Positions 12,501-23,954 are shown, counted from the first letter of the stretch. The stretch is 64,000 nucleotides of DNA from Mya arenaria (GCF_026914265.1 NC_069122.1:36135473-36199472), one strand, 5' to 3'. The notes: generated by a model from the letters alone, not told the origin. Numbers and translations are program-made.

Positions 12501-14492
12501 AACATTGATTTATCTAACAACTATAGTTTTAATACTATAAAAAATATTTAACACAATTTGACCAAAGATAATATTGACTTACACAATTACAAAGATGACT
12601 CCACCATTTAGACCGGATGATGGTGTCTCTGCAGGAGTTATACTTGGGGCGTATGCGCATGACCACTGGCTTAACAGTGTCATTTTCTGTAATAAAGTGT
12701 TGTAATAAACCGTGTATAATATAGTACAATAAATTTATAGATATTCCATTACAGTTATTAGTTATTTCTGATGCAATATCTCCGGACAATGTAATTCAAT
12801 ATGCATCCATTCCCTCACGCAATTAACATTCCTAAAAATAAACATAACAGAAAGAACAATGTGATCGAGTATGGGTATAATGTAAATAATCACTGCTAAA
12901 GCGAACCAGATAGTATTGAAAAGAAGAACTGACCACATATTTAAAAACAAATCAGTAAAAATATTTCAGATACCAGCCTTTAAAATGTTTTATTTTATAA
13001 ATACATTTCATTTTGTTGCATTTGCTATTCATATGAGTGTGCTCAGTAATCAATTTATGCATAAAAGATCGCAGTAAGAAATGTGCATGCCAAATTCATA
13101 AAGTTTCTTAGTGAACATCATCATCTTAGTGTTGTTGTGGGGGGGGGGGGGGTATTTTGTATTTTGTATTTCATATGCATATAGTTTAATGGGTTCTTGT
13201 AGATTCATTGTTCATGTATACGACCGTAAATATCCTATATACTTAAACGTACAGTCAAATCCCACTATGTCTCAAACGTGAGGACCTCAAAAAATACTTC
13301 GAGAAAATAATTACTCGATATAACCTATATGCAGAAAGTATATAACTAACCCGAAAAGACACCGAAAAAGAATATCGAGATAACAGGGTTCGACATAGCG
13401 AGTTTCGACTCTATATAAGATCTCTGGTTTAAACTTACACACATAACTGATACAGTGAAGACTTCAGAGACAAGCAAACATCCGAATATTTACGATGAAA
13501 GGGATTCGTTCATATTTTGCAATATACACTTTTTACGAGGTTTTTTTGGTTACAAAATAACGTGTGGCAAATCATAAGGAGTGTTAAACTAAGATATTAA
13601 CGGCTGAAACCCATTAACAAAAGTTGATATATGCTCAAATATTGGCTTTGAAGTCCACAATTTTGTAATGCATTACTAACTCGATTCAAACCGGAGAACC
13701 CGGAGAAAACCCACTTGTCCGGCTTTGTGAGTTTGGTTTGTGGTCACCAAGCCGGACAAGTGGGTTTTCTCCGGGTTCTCCGGTTTCCCCCACAACACAA
13801 GACCACACTCTCGCGTAAAATCGTGCCAACGAGAGTGATTAATATAATGTTGTAATAACTTGTTTCACAATCGTTGTTAAATAAATATGTTTAAACTAAC
13901 TCGATTCAACAAAAAGCTGTAGTGTGATTGGTTGATTGACATTATCACGTGATGCTAGCGTTATATTTATCAAACATTAGTTATTGCATCCAATGTTCTG
14001 TTACACGATGGCTTGTTTTTGGCGTCTTGATTGTGTTACTGCATGGTTTGTACGCTTCGTTGGTGAATTTGTCGACAAGTGTGATATTGTGTACCATTTA
14101 ATGGTTAAAACCTTTAAACGGTTATATAGTTTGATACTGTTTGCTCAGTTAAAGCGTTGTGTCATATGTTTGGTTTTGGTTTTGCCTTTAAACGTGTGCC
14201 ATTAACAGGACATTGGTTAAATGGTTGACTTCAAGGGTTACAGTCTTTTGATTTATTGTTTCCTCCTCCCTCTTTATGTCTAACAAAAAAATACGCATTA
14301 CAATTAGAACACATTAGTTGAAAATTAAACATTAAGACTTAACAAAATATAGATTATTACAACGTTTTATTCAATTAAACTTACATAGTCGATGGTGTCG
14401 TTGTTGATGTCTTGTTCTCCATCAATTTCAAAGAAGTTGAATATGGAGTTATCTTTACACTGAAGTATTATAGTCGTAGTGCTGCAATAAAG

Positions 14493-14532
<40 letters not shown>

Positions 14533-14584
14533 CCACCACCCCCACCACCACCACCACCACCATCGCCATCATCATCATCAGCAC

Positions 14585-14616
<32 letters not shown>

Positions 14617-17600
14617 CCTCCACCACCACCACCACCACCACCATCATCAATATCGTCGTCGTCGTTACCACCATCACCACCATCATCATCATCATCATCA
14701 TCATCATCACCATCATTATTATCATCACAGAAGCAACAAATAAGTTAAAATGCGCATTTACTACAGTTGCCTTCCTTCAAACGAATGCCATGTATAGTAT
14801 TACTTTAAGTTTAATTGAATGTTTTTATAAAAATAGTTACCGTTTGAAGTCACCTTGATCCGAAGTGTAGGTCAAAGTCAGTGTTCCGTTTTCGTCAGCG
14901 TTAAACATAGCACTGTCCTGTTTACCTAGATCGTAGATTAACGGGTTGGGAAAGCCTTGGCGTATCATACACACCTGATGGAAAAAGAATGTGTTAGTTT
15001 GGTGATGTTCACATAAATGATGTTCATATACGTGATGTTAAGATAGGTGTAAGATTAGCGGTACTATCATGGTAAAAAGTTGATATCTACTTTTAATGTG
15101 TAGAACGTATAAACAAAAAAAACATAGAATAACAATAAGAAAAACTAACTAAAATGGGAAAATAAAAGTTTTTGTTTGGTTGGTTGTTTTTTTAATTAGG
15201 ATTAACACCAAACACATCCAAGCCAGCAGATCGAACAACATACGTTTAAAACATAAAATATCAAACAAAGCCTGTGCATAATGCGAACGCTTTGCAACCT
15301 GCTATGGTTTCCACGGAGGATACACAGGAAACGTTAAGCTATTATTGCTGACCATATGCAGGGTTTTAATATACCAAATGAGACCGCCATAAGGGGATTT
15401 GATCTGCTTGCAAGTTTTGTTATTGAAACACTACCGATTCAAAGCATGTATTTACCCGATGGGTGGGGTTTAGACAGCAGACTTGCAATAATTATACAAT
15501 AATTATACAACACGTCTGTTTGGTAGCCCCCACACGGTTAAGGAAAACGTTGACATGTATATTCGTGCGAACATGAGTAACTATGAAGGCTCTTCAAAAA
15601 TGTGCTAACGGGTATAAGATCATGGAGACGCTATGAACGGAGCATTTTTATTAAGAGGATATTAGTAGACTAATACATTACCGCAACACCCTCACACTCG
15701 GTGTCATTATTCGGTCCTATGAAGGAGAAAGGGACGCACGGGTTCCACGAGTATGTGTCCCCGTGATTGTCGGTCTTGTTGCTGAAACTAACATCGGATT
15801 TATTTGTTGAAACAAGTTATTTTATCACGTGTGGATTTCTTGATGCTGAAACAAACACATCGTTTATTTACTGATACTAGCTATTGAATCAAATTGTGGA
15901 TTTCTTGCTGCTGAAATTAACAATATTGTTATTTGTTGAAACTAGTTATTTAATATACATGTGGTAGTCTACTTGTTGCTGAAACTAACAAATGATTTAT
16001 TTGTTGAAACTTGTTTTTTAAACATGTTCTTGACTACTTGTTACTGAAACTGACTCATTATTTATTTGTTGAAACTTGTTTTTTAAACATGTTCTTGACT
16101 ACTTGTTACTGAAACTGACTCATTATTTATTTGTTGAAACTTGTTTTTTAAACATGTTCTGGAGTACTTGTTACTGAAACTGACTCATTATTTATTTGTT
16201 AAAACTAGTAATTTAAACATGGTTTGGACTACTTGTTACTGAAACTGACTCATTATTTATTTGTTGAAACCTGTTTTTTAAACATGTTCTGGACTACTTG
16301 TTGCTAAAACTAACTCTTTTTTTTTCAGTCAAATTTCTTGAACATAGCAATCGGTTATTTAAATATTGATTCATAATTGAGCATGCAAACTTAAGTGATA
16401 CCCTAGATAACGCTGTGTTTTGTCTTATTTTACTTATTAGCATTATACAATGCCCTCACAATTTAGATAAACTTAATCCAGACCATCTGGGCCAGTTTAG
16501 AGTAAGAAAATGCTATTCAGAAACAAGTTTAACAAAAGACAAAAAATTTAATTCCCGACCCTCCTATCCTATTTTACGGGCAGTGAACTAGAAAACTAGT
16601 AAATTGAATACGGTGTTATCTTTTTAAGATGACATTAAGTAAGATATTGACCTTGGTTTTGGCAAATGAAGTTTTTGACCTAAGACACAGTAGTTGGAGG
16701 TTATTAGACGGTTTTTGGCATTTTTAAAATAATTGACGGAACTCAAAACTAACCCCAACCCCAACTAACCCTAACTTTTTGCGTTATTCAAAAATCAAAA
16801 ACCCTAGATATTGATTTCGGAAATGGGTCGTGTTTTAACCTTCCATGTGGCCCCGCAGTGCCGTGTAAATGTGCTGGTTTTCTTTTCGAAAATAGCGGGA
16901 GATGGGTCTTACCTAGGATGTCTTCTTCGGGGTGCGTGGGGGGCATTTGGTGGTGGGGATTTAACCAGCAGTTTGTCTCCGCAGAGCAGGGATTTTACCT
17001 GGGATTGGCTTAACCGAAGGCCAAAGTTCTCGGTCTGGGGAAGGAGGGCGTGGTAATAATTGACTGGTGCATTACGGACACAACATATGCATCATGACTC
17101 GGTTTTTAATCTCGGTTATTTGATATCAATACAAAATATTTCGATAAGGGTTTTTTGCATAGTACTGGCTAATCTAACTAGTTTTCTATTAAGTATGGGA
17201 AAAACTGTTTGTAAATGTTTCTTTGCAATAATTTGGTATTCCATGTTTAGTTCTCTTCTTCTTTAAATGCGCTTTAAGAGTTAGGATTTCAAAAATTTAC
17301 AGACTTTAAGACGCAACATTCTTCAATATCAAAACTTAAAGTTTAGTTTTTCATGTTTTCATATTTTGCCCATAGTAAACAAAACTTACAAAGAAAGGAT
17401 ATGGCATACACTTTCTCGACCATCCCACATACTTCTATTAAACATTGAAAAGTATTGTGCATATGATTATTTAACTTATGCCAGGCGTATATGTAGAATT
17501 TCTATAATAATCATTTTAAAAGATACAAATAATTAAAAAAGTGGTTTAGAAGTACAACTTAAAGATAACAATTATTATGCGAAAATCTTACTTTGGCAGG

Positions 17601-17749
17601 CCATCTGTTCTTGCCAGTGATGTCAAATTGACTATCACTCCATCATCGTAGACGCAGGAGCATGAATCTATCGTATGGCAGTTTCCTTGTTGAGCAGAAA
17701 CTGTCTCAACTACCAGAAACAATCCTATCAGTAGTACCAACAGTTTCAT
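9560..17749 (-). CDS. M6PR: Cation-dependent mannose-6-phosphate receptor-like protein, copy 2 (7 exons)
   Basis: Coding exons, in transcript order: 17592-17749, 15682-15781, 14841-14974, 14385-14481, 12583-12686, 11172-11298, 9560-9616; total 777 nt, 258 residues. Exon lengths equal those of copy 1 except exon 2, which is 6 bp shorter (NHGDT against NAGSGDT). All splice sites and phases are intact. The protein has the same signal peptide, MRH domain, membrane span and YESI end. It keeps the Arg, Glu and Tyr ligand residues and also has Met in place of the sugar-contact Gln (VCMIR). Differences are mostly conservative: Q to G before FW, S to A and T to K in the tail, and F142/D143 to K/D after the shared Cys. 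An upstream in-frame Met exists at about 17794, but the MKLL Met is shared with copy 1 and gives a proper signal peptide. Both copies look functional. The gene span is longer than copy 1 because of intron insertions. Confidence 0.85.
9690..9864. mobile_element. Short MITE with CAGTCGAACCTC ends (pogo/Tigger-like), intron 6 of copy 2
   Basis: It starts CAGTCGAACCTCGTTGGCTC and ends GGGGTTTGATTG, with TA on both sides and inner complementary stretches (GGCTCGAA and TTCGAGCC). TA target sites and a CAGT(C/T)GAA end fit pogo/Tigger-type Tc1-mariner MITEs. It is absent from copy 1, so it inserted after or around the duplication. Confidence 0.5.
13252..13410. mobile_element. Related CAGTCRAA-type MITE, intron 4 of copy 2
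   Basis: It runs from CAGTCAAATCCCACTATGTC to GACATAGCGAGTTTCGACT, with ends that are inverted relatives. Its right end is also present in copy 1 (about 3915-3960: GTTCGACATAGCGAGTTTCG). The insertion therefore predates the gene duplication, and copy 1 has lost its left part. Confidence 0.5.
13688..13786. repeat. Perfect 38-bp inverted repeat with 23-nt loop
   Basis: The left arm at 13688-13725 and the right arm at 13749-13786 are exact reverse complements (start AAACCGGAGAACCCGGAGAA). The element is GC-rich in an AT-rich intron (intron 4 of copy 2). It has no counterpart in copy 1. It would form a very stable hairpin in RNA or single-stranded DNA. Confidence 0.9.
14492..14728. repeat. Long (ATC/ACC)n triplet array next to exon 4 acceptor, copy 2
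   Basis: About 237 bp of ATC and ACC triplets. On the minus strand this is (GAT/GGT)n ending only about 10 nt before the exon 4 acceptor CTTTATTGCAG. The long open frames here on both strands (Ile/Thr on plus, Met/Val on minus) are by-products of the triplet period and are not genes. Confidence 0.95.
15782..16325. repeat. Intron 1 minisatellite with splice-acceptor copies (copy 2)
   Basis: About nine units of 60-68 bp homologous to those at 6594-7262. The first unit is the exon 2 acceptor (15782-15784). Several later units carry TTGTTACTGAAACTGACTCA and are almost identical to one another (16010-16310), which shows recent local amplification in this copy. Confidence 0.85.
16740..17060. other. 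GC-richer segment present only in intron 1 of copy 2
   Basis: Copy 1 has no matching block at about 7600, so this is an insertion or a loss in copy 1. A 81-codon plus-strand frame (16811-17056) is open through it. It has no recognisable domain and lies antisense inside an intron, so I treat it as repeat-derived sequence. Near 16745-16780 there is a short CCCTAACC-like stretch shared with copy 1 (7571-7602). Confidence 0.4.
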
Positions 17750-18031
17750 TGTTACGGATGCTAAGAATGTTGTAAGTCCAGAAGTAATGTGCAAACCTAA
17801 ATTATAAGTTAGTTTAATTGTTTTTATTAATCAACGTTTTTTTGTGTTCATCATTATTTTAGACGGGTGTTAAATAAAAATGGCTGAATTAGCTTAATCA
17901 GTTCACATGATTTATTTAGTTTTCATTTGATTACATCACAACTGATAGTCGAATATTTGTGTATATTTAGAGTGCTCATATCCATGTATAATTTGATAAA
18001 CTGATACGTATTCACAAAACTGACTGACTTG

Positions 18032-18054
18032 TTGGCTGGCTGGCTGGCTGGCTG
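18032..18054. repeat. (TGGC)n microsatellite
   Basis: Five to six tandem TGGC units just beyond the upstream limit of homology of receptor copy 2. Confidence 0.85.
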
Positions 18055-18589
18055 ACCGGGTCACTGAGACTGAATGGCGTAGGGTTTGAAGCAGGACGAC
18101 GCAAAGACGAAGCAAAACTATTCGTATTGGATACGGCTCAGCCTGATAGATATCACCAAAGCAGCCAGGACTGTGTAGCCGTCGATGGTGACAATGGTTA
18201 TAGATGGCATGACAAGCTCTTTGAGGATACGTCTCCAACCGTTTGCAAAAAAAAAAAAAATAGTGGTCCTGTTGTTTTTGGCCGTCCATCACACTGTCAG
18301 TCCGCGTTGGCAGTTAATATATAGACACCAGAAACCATTTTTATCCCTGAATGTTCCGAGGCGTAATTTCGACATTTATTGATTGAGATCAATGTTATCT
18401 TTACATATTGTCTTGTGGTACTGTGTGTCTCGTGTCTCGTGGAGTGTATGTTTGGTTTGTTTTGTTTATTTGGGTTTATCAATGTCTGCCCGCGCCCATT
18501 GTCTGCATTATGGCTTGAACCCGCAGTGACGCCATCACAACTTAATATGTGCCCTAAGTGATATGAGATAGAAGTGACAGCAATTCGCA

Positions 18590-18905
18590 GTCAAATCTAG
18601 GCATTGGAAGACTTGAAGAAACAGAGTGTGGTACAAGAGATCCAGGTGCGATACCCTAGCTCTTTGCGAAGAGACCTCTTGGTTCTTTAACGTGCTCAGT
18701 GTAAAGCACCGATACACGGGATACGACTTTCCTGGGTTGAACCAGTACTAAGTACACCACTTTTCCAAGCACTACCCTTTAAATGCCGAGCGCCAGGCAA
18801 GGTACCAGCTTTTAACGACTTTCGGTATGACGCGGCCCGGGATCGAGCCCACGACCTTCCGCTCCGTAGGCGAACGCCATAACCACAAGGTCATGGAGAC
18901 GGTAT
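18590..18905 (-). mobile_element. tRNA-derived SINE
   Basis: Read on the minus strand, the head (about 18838-18902) has a tRNA-like A-box region (GTGGTTATGGCGTTCGCC) and a B box (GGGCTCGATCCC). A conserved body with GTGTATCGGTGCTTTACACT and ACGTTAAAGAACC follows, and a tail near 18600. This is the usual layout of an RNA polymerase III SINE. The family name is not assigned. Confidence 0.65.
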
Positions 18906-19598
18906 GTTTGGTTTTGATCCCTGTGCTCCCAGATAAGAGCACTTTTATTGGAATTTTAGACTGCTAGTTTTATATTTGATGGCAAATCTTGGATCTTTAG
19001 TACCTATTTAGTCGCTATTAGGCTTTAACAGTAAGTTGTTCTTCTTGACCAATTAACAATCACAATGAAACGGAGAGTTTAGTATTAGGAATACAATGTC
19101 TGCTTATAAATCATCCCTCTTACAGACCGCATTCCAGACAAAACTATTGAAACTTAAACGGATGCAAGGTTTTTTTCAATGTTATAAGCAGTTTGAAAGT
19201 ACAATGTCTATGCACTGAAAAATAGACTTTGCAGCCATTTGTATTAGACTATTTTTTGTCATATAAGACAAAACCGGTGTTTTGGTTAGTCAAAATTTAT
19301 CTAATTATTATTACTAACCAAACATATTATTTAAATGTCCAAACTAGTCAAATGTTTGCTAAAAACGTTATATAACTGGCGGCAAGTGTGTAATTTAATA
19401 CTAATAATAAATCAGTATTAACGTTTAACTAAACAATATGATGAATTTATATATACTTATACAGTAAATTCTGCTTATCCCAAACATGGCGTTATTGTTT
19501 CTGAAATTTTAAGTTACCTGAGTTAATATTAGTCTACCCCCCTATCCATTAGCTTAACTTAATATTCTATTTTCCATTGTAAGGCTCTGGGCGACGAC

Positions 19599-20008
19599 CA
19601 TTCTCGTACACCAGAGTGATGATACTATGCCATTCGGAACTCCTCGGTCATTTTTATCGAAAAACAACATCGGATGTATTTGGACGGTTTACATACTCAA
19701 AAAGTGGTACGTTTAAGTCCGCTGCAAGTAGATCGCGTAGTAATTTTATTTAGCAGTTGAACTTTATGACTTAACTCTTTGAAATCTTAATGAAGTTTGC
19801 AATAATTCACTTCGCTGGCAATCAATTTAAACTAAGATCAATAAATGCAACTCTAAAACACTACATTTAATTAATGATATAATTCAAAAATTTACGAACT
19901 ACTTCAACTGATATACCGGCATACATCCGAGGTTGTTTTCGATAGAAATGGCCGAGGAGCTCCGAATGGATACTATGCGTACCACAAACCTCTGATGAAT
20001 GAGAATGA
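19599..20008. mobile_element. 410-bp MITE with 8-bp target duplication (hAT-like)
   Basis: The left end CATTCTCGTACACCAGAG and the right end (reverse complement TCATTCTCATTCATCAGAGG) form terminal inverted repeats of about 19 bp. The 8-mer GCGACGAC flanks both sides (19591-19598 and 20009-20016), a direct target duplication of the size made by hAT elements. Inner inverted stretches (CCATTCGGAACTCCTCGGTC and its complement near 19955) make it largely fold-back. No coding sequence is present. Confidence 0.75.
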
Positions 20009-20016
20009 GCGACGAC

Positions 20017-21820
20017 ATACTGAATGTTATTGTCGGATGATATCACCAGCGCTTGTCACTGTATGCATCCCCGACCGAATTAAACATAAAATACGTATCT
20101 GAAGCTCGTTCGTTTTGAATATGAGGTTTAATTGATTCATGAATACAATGAAGCTAGATACATAGTTTCTATTTGGGACTAAATGAAAGCTTCCTTAACC
20201 CTTGATTACAAGTGCAGTATACTTGTATGAGTTGCCCCCCTTTGATAGTATTCTCTCCATTCAGATTCAAATTATTTGGGATTTTTTATGTTTGAGTTTT
20301 TCCCCTTCGCACCTATATACCTGATTTATAGGTCGATGCCCTCAGTATATAAACATTTGAATGTTTTAATTAATCCTAAATTCCAATTAGCATCCTCATA
20401 TTCCAGTTGTATCTATTAGAATTGCCGGGCTGTTTACAAAACGTTGCACTAATTGTTTGGCAATAAGTTAAAGTGACTACTAATTTATGATAATGTAAAC
20501 ATCTAAAACGCGCAAAATGTTCAGATACACATAAATGGAAGAGTTGTACAAAATAATAAAAATACGTTTGTCTGCAGTTTCATAAAATATCAATATACCT
20601 GTTAAAATATATATAATTATAAAAATTGCGAAACTCTATGTGAACCTGTATGTGTAGATAACCAGTTGGATATACACTTCGTTGATGAATCGCTGTTTAA
20701 ATGCACTGCATTAAAAATTCGTGTTTTCATGAATGTGTACGTTTTATAAGTTGTAATTAATGTGCGAATAAGAAAACATCTGATATCACTAGCGAATTGT
20801 GGGGGGGGGGGGGGGAATCGTTCAAATTTACTTTTTAAAAAAAGTATTAAATACGCCCAATATGCACCATTTCGGACTAAAAAATGTTAAAACTGTCTTT
20901 GGGGAATACCTCTTACATCCCCGGCCTACAATTTATACCAAATCACTTTCTGTTCTGAGGGAGATGCGCAAGTCAAAAGGTAACGCCCCTTCATAACACC
21001 CCCTCTTACGTCGAACCCTGGAACCGGCCCTGGACATGGAAAATGATTATGTATATCAACATAATTGTAATGCCATTTTTCGCAGTCTGCAAGTGTGATA
21101 CTTTAAAATTAGAGTAAATATTTGTTTATGAATCGTACGCATTGTATCTTCGAGCGTGTAGCAATGGACTCGCGTCCATGTAGTACCTATCACATTCATC
21201 TGTATTGTAAATAGTGACTTAAGGAGAGAGTATCTTCTTTCGTATTATATTAATGGGCCAGGTATGAAAAAATTAAATCAACTGATCAATGTCAAAAACG
21301 AACAGCTCTAATAAAATAACATTGTTTATAATTAAAGCATCTTTACAAAGAGACTTGGTTATCGATGTTATAAAATAAAATATGTATTGAAATGCATTGC
21401 TTTCTCCATTGTAGTGTATGATATTTTAGCCAATGGTAAGCTACGTATTGCTATTAATTGAAATTGAATTTAATACCATTATTTGTGAACATAAATGATT
21501 TATGAATAACTGATTGCATATGGTAATAAGCTGTATAAAATGTTAGGTTATTAACTTATTGTACATGGTCGCACGATTTACCCGAGGAATCGCATTCATC
21601 ATTTATATTAAACTATTTTTTCACACAGAAGTTATTTAAGCTCCTCCCGACGGTGAGTTTAAATACAGTTGAATTATCAAGCCGCTATGAAAACACGCCC
21701 ACCGCCCCTTTTAAACTAACAAAGTCGTTCTCGTGTATCTTTATATCCCGTTATGGCACGCGCCTGGGTCGATAAGGCAACGTTTTTATGTGTCGGGTGG
21801 CGCATGCGCTCCAAAGTAAA
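20017..21820. other. Upstream region of Ptf1a, no gene seen
   Basis: About 1.8 kb of AT-rich DNA with a G16 run at about 20801-20816 and no convincing coding exon. It is the natural place for Ptf1a enhancers, but I could not pick out a paired E-box/TC-box PTF1 site by eye. Confidence 0.4.
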
Positions 21821-21828
21821 CAACGCCT

Positions 21829-21890
21829 GATTGGTCGCTTTTAATAGTTCCACGTGCCTTGATATCGTACATAAGATGCTATAAAAGGTC
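21829..21890 (+). promoter_or_regulatory. Core promoter of Ptf1a: CCAAT, E-box, TATA
   Basis: An inverted CCAAT box (GATTGG) lies at 21829-21834, a palindromic E-box CACGTG at 21851-21856, and TATAAAA followed by GG at 21880-21886. The ATG is 63 bp after the TATA box, so transcription should start near 21910-21915 with a 5' UTR of about 35-40 nt. Order and spacing are those of a classic focused promoter. Confidence 0.65.
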
Positions 21891-21948
21891 CCAAGGGACT
21901 AATATGAAATGATATTACTTTCGCCTCGTAGAAGATAAAATCAAACTT

Positions 21949-23144
21949 ATGAAGACAATCAACGTAGAAATGTTAGAGAACTTTGATTTAGATTACTTTG
22001 TGGATGATTATTTTGACGATTTATCGCAATCGCCGTATTCCTCCGCGGACGATGATTTAAAATTTTATCAAAATGGGTTTGCGAATTTCGGTGAACATAT
22101 GATTTGTGATAAAAATTATAAATTTGGAAAATCAAAACGTCGAAGAAAGAAATGTGGTCAGTTTCAAATTCAACAAAGACACGCTGCCAATCTCCGAGAA
22201 CGACGGAGAATGCAGTCCATAAATGAGGCTTTCGAAGGTTTACGGACACATATTCCAACGTTACCGTATGAGAAACGTCTGTCAAAAGTTGACACGTTAC
22301 GATTAGCTATAGGCTATATAGGCTTTCTGGCGGATATGTTAACATCTACGGCATCAATGGGAGATGAATCTGAAAGATCTCTACGGAACCAAAGAAAAAT
22401 TATAATTCATTGCCATGAAGGTATGTATTTCTTAATAATTTACACAGCAAAGTATCAGATTTCGAGGATTTAGTTTTTTAGATACTAAATAATTTTTGCT
22501 ATTTCGTTGTTTCGAATAGTCCGTGTTTATCTATTTTATCATTTTTTTTTAATAATCGGACAGGCTAGCTATCTAAGTGATATCAACTCAAAATATATAT
22601 ACATATATATATACGATATTTAAATGACATTGAGAATACAAGTATTGGCAAAAAGGAATGTTCGAAAATGCTTACCTCAAAATAATTCTCAAATGTTTGC
22701 TAAATATATTTTTAAACAAACGCTATTGTTGCCATGTTTTTTTTTCTTTTAAAGGTTTTATTTTTTTTAACAGTAATAATCATTTGCTGAGGAACGCTTT
22801 ATTTCTTTCCAATTCTTATTAAATGCGCAGTGAATAAGAAATTCATTAGTAATAAAATGCAACTTTACTTTCTTTTATTTTCAGCCTTCGATCCGGAAAA
22901 CCCGTTTGCGGCCCCATATTTGATAGGACATTCACTATCTTGGAAGAATGAAAAAGTGCCAACTCTTGGGCCTAATAACACCATGTCAGCAAAAATATGG
23001 AGGCCCGAGGCGCCCGAGAAAATTACTGACATTAAAACCGAGAAGCAAGTCTGTGATAGTAAGGTTAAAAACTGTACAAAATCTAAAACAATCGAAAGTG
23101 AAAAGGTGGACGAGAACATTGAAGTGGAAATTGATAAAACTTGA
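21949..23144 (+). CDS. PTF1A: Ptf1a / Fer1 bHLH transcription factor (2 exons)
   Basis: Exons 21949-22420 and 22885-23144; the intron has GTATGT and TTTTCAG borders, and phase 1 makes a split Ala codon. The product is 243 residues. An acidic N-terminus (1-40) is followed by a basic run KSKRRRKK (61-68) and a bHLH domain at about 77-131 with [17 protein letters not shown] and [19 protein letters not shown], nearly identical to vertebrate PTF1A. After the domain KIIIHCHE matches KVIICHRG of vertebrates, and the intron falls at the same place. Exon 2 keeps GHSLSW (Trp177) and AKIWRP (Trp196), matching the C1 and C2 motifs that bind RBPJ/RBPJL in the PTF1 complex. The protein is shorter than human PTF1A (328) because of a compact N-terminus. 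In animals this factor acts in the nucleus to specify neurons and, in vertebrates, pancreas. The start is the first Met after the TATA box. Confidence 0.93.
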
Positions 23145-23240
23145 AGTTGTTGTGTGTTTTAATTGAATATTATGTAAGCAGGAACTTACATTTGTGATAC
23201 AAGATTTGTTTGACTTTATTTATAAAATGTGTTTAGTAAT

Positions 23241-23246
23241 AATAAA
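23241..23246 (+). other. Poly(A) signal of Ptf1a
   Basis: AATAAA lies 97 bp after the stop codon, with no closer alternative, giving a short 3' UTR. Confidence 0.65.
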
Positions 23247-23682
23247 ACAACTATGATGCTTGAATATTATTACTAAAACTGAAATTTCTACACTTAAAAA
23301 GTGTTTTTGTTGTATATCTCTTCACATTTTTCTAACAAAAGGCACGACAATTGTCCCTCGAAGGTGTTACCCCATCCCACCCCCACCATGCGTACCGAAT
23401 ACTCCGTAGTACAAGTAGTTCACTTCCGAGCGAGCGTACTTGATAATGCTATTTTTGTGTTCAGGAGTACTGCGAACCACTATAAAGTTATATATGTAGT
23501 ACCTGAGAGTGCTATCGGTCTATACCGTGACGTCGTTTTCAAAAATGAGGCCTGAGCAGAAAAATGTGACATTTTCTTAGTTGCATCGTATTATTATGCA
23601 TCACAAGCAGATAATCATAGCTCCTTCTTTTGAATCGAAATAATCGTCGATTTAGATATAAACATAATAGGGTTGAGAGTGT

Positions 23683-23850
23683 CTAGTGGTACAGCTGTCC
23701 TTCTCTCATCCAAGACGGTATATGTTCGATTCCCACCAGGGGTGCTTTTTCATGACCTCACAAAATGAACACCAGTTTCCTAGAAACGGACTAGAGCATG
23801 CGTGTTTAACAATCATCAGGTTTCGTTACAATGGAGCTAACATAAATTAT
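23683..23850 (+). mobile_element. tRNA-derived SINE
   Basis: The head has GTCTAGTGGTACAGCTGTCC (A-box-like) and GTTCGATTCCCACC at about 23724 (B-box-like), spaced as in a tRNA. A body with CATGACCTCACAAAATGAA and AAACGGACTAGAGCATG follows. The anticodon arm is degenerate, so it is not a tRNA gene. Confidence 0.6.
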
Positions 23851-23954
23851 TATAAACTAAAACTATTCGTCACTACCATTCTTGTTTAGTGTTAGTACAT
23901 AACTCTCGTGTGGGGGGGGGGGTCAAAAAAGACTATCTCTATAATTCTCATTTT

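Noticed and set aside
14412-14858. Ile/Thr-rich and Met/Val-rich open frames
   Set aside because: Produced by the (ATC/ACC)n triplet array in an intron.
16745-16780. Telomere-like CCCTAACC stretch
   Set aside because: Very short and imperfect, and shared by both receptor introns at homologous positions; ordinary intron sequence rather than an interstitial telomere.
16811-17056. 81-codon frame with GC-rich composition
   Set aside because: Antisense inside an intron of the receptor gene, no domain, no counterpart in the paralogue.
17936-18292. 118-codon minus-strand frame
   Set aside because: Low-complexity Ser/Gln run from the (TGGC)n microsatellite and a poly-A stretch; upstream of the receptor gene with no support.
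18838-18902. tRNA gene
   Set aside because: The A and B boxes are present but the cloverleaf does not close; it is the head of a SINE.
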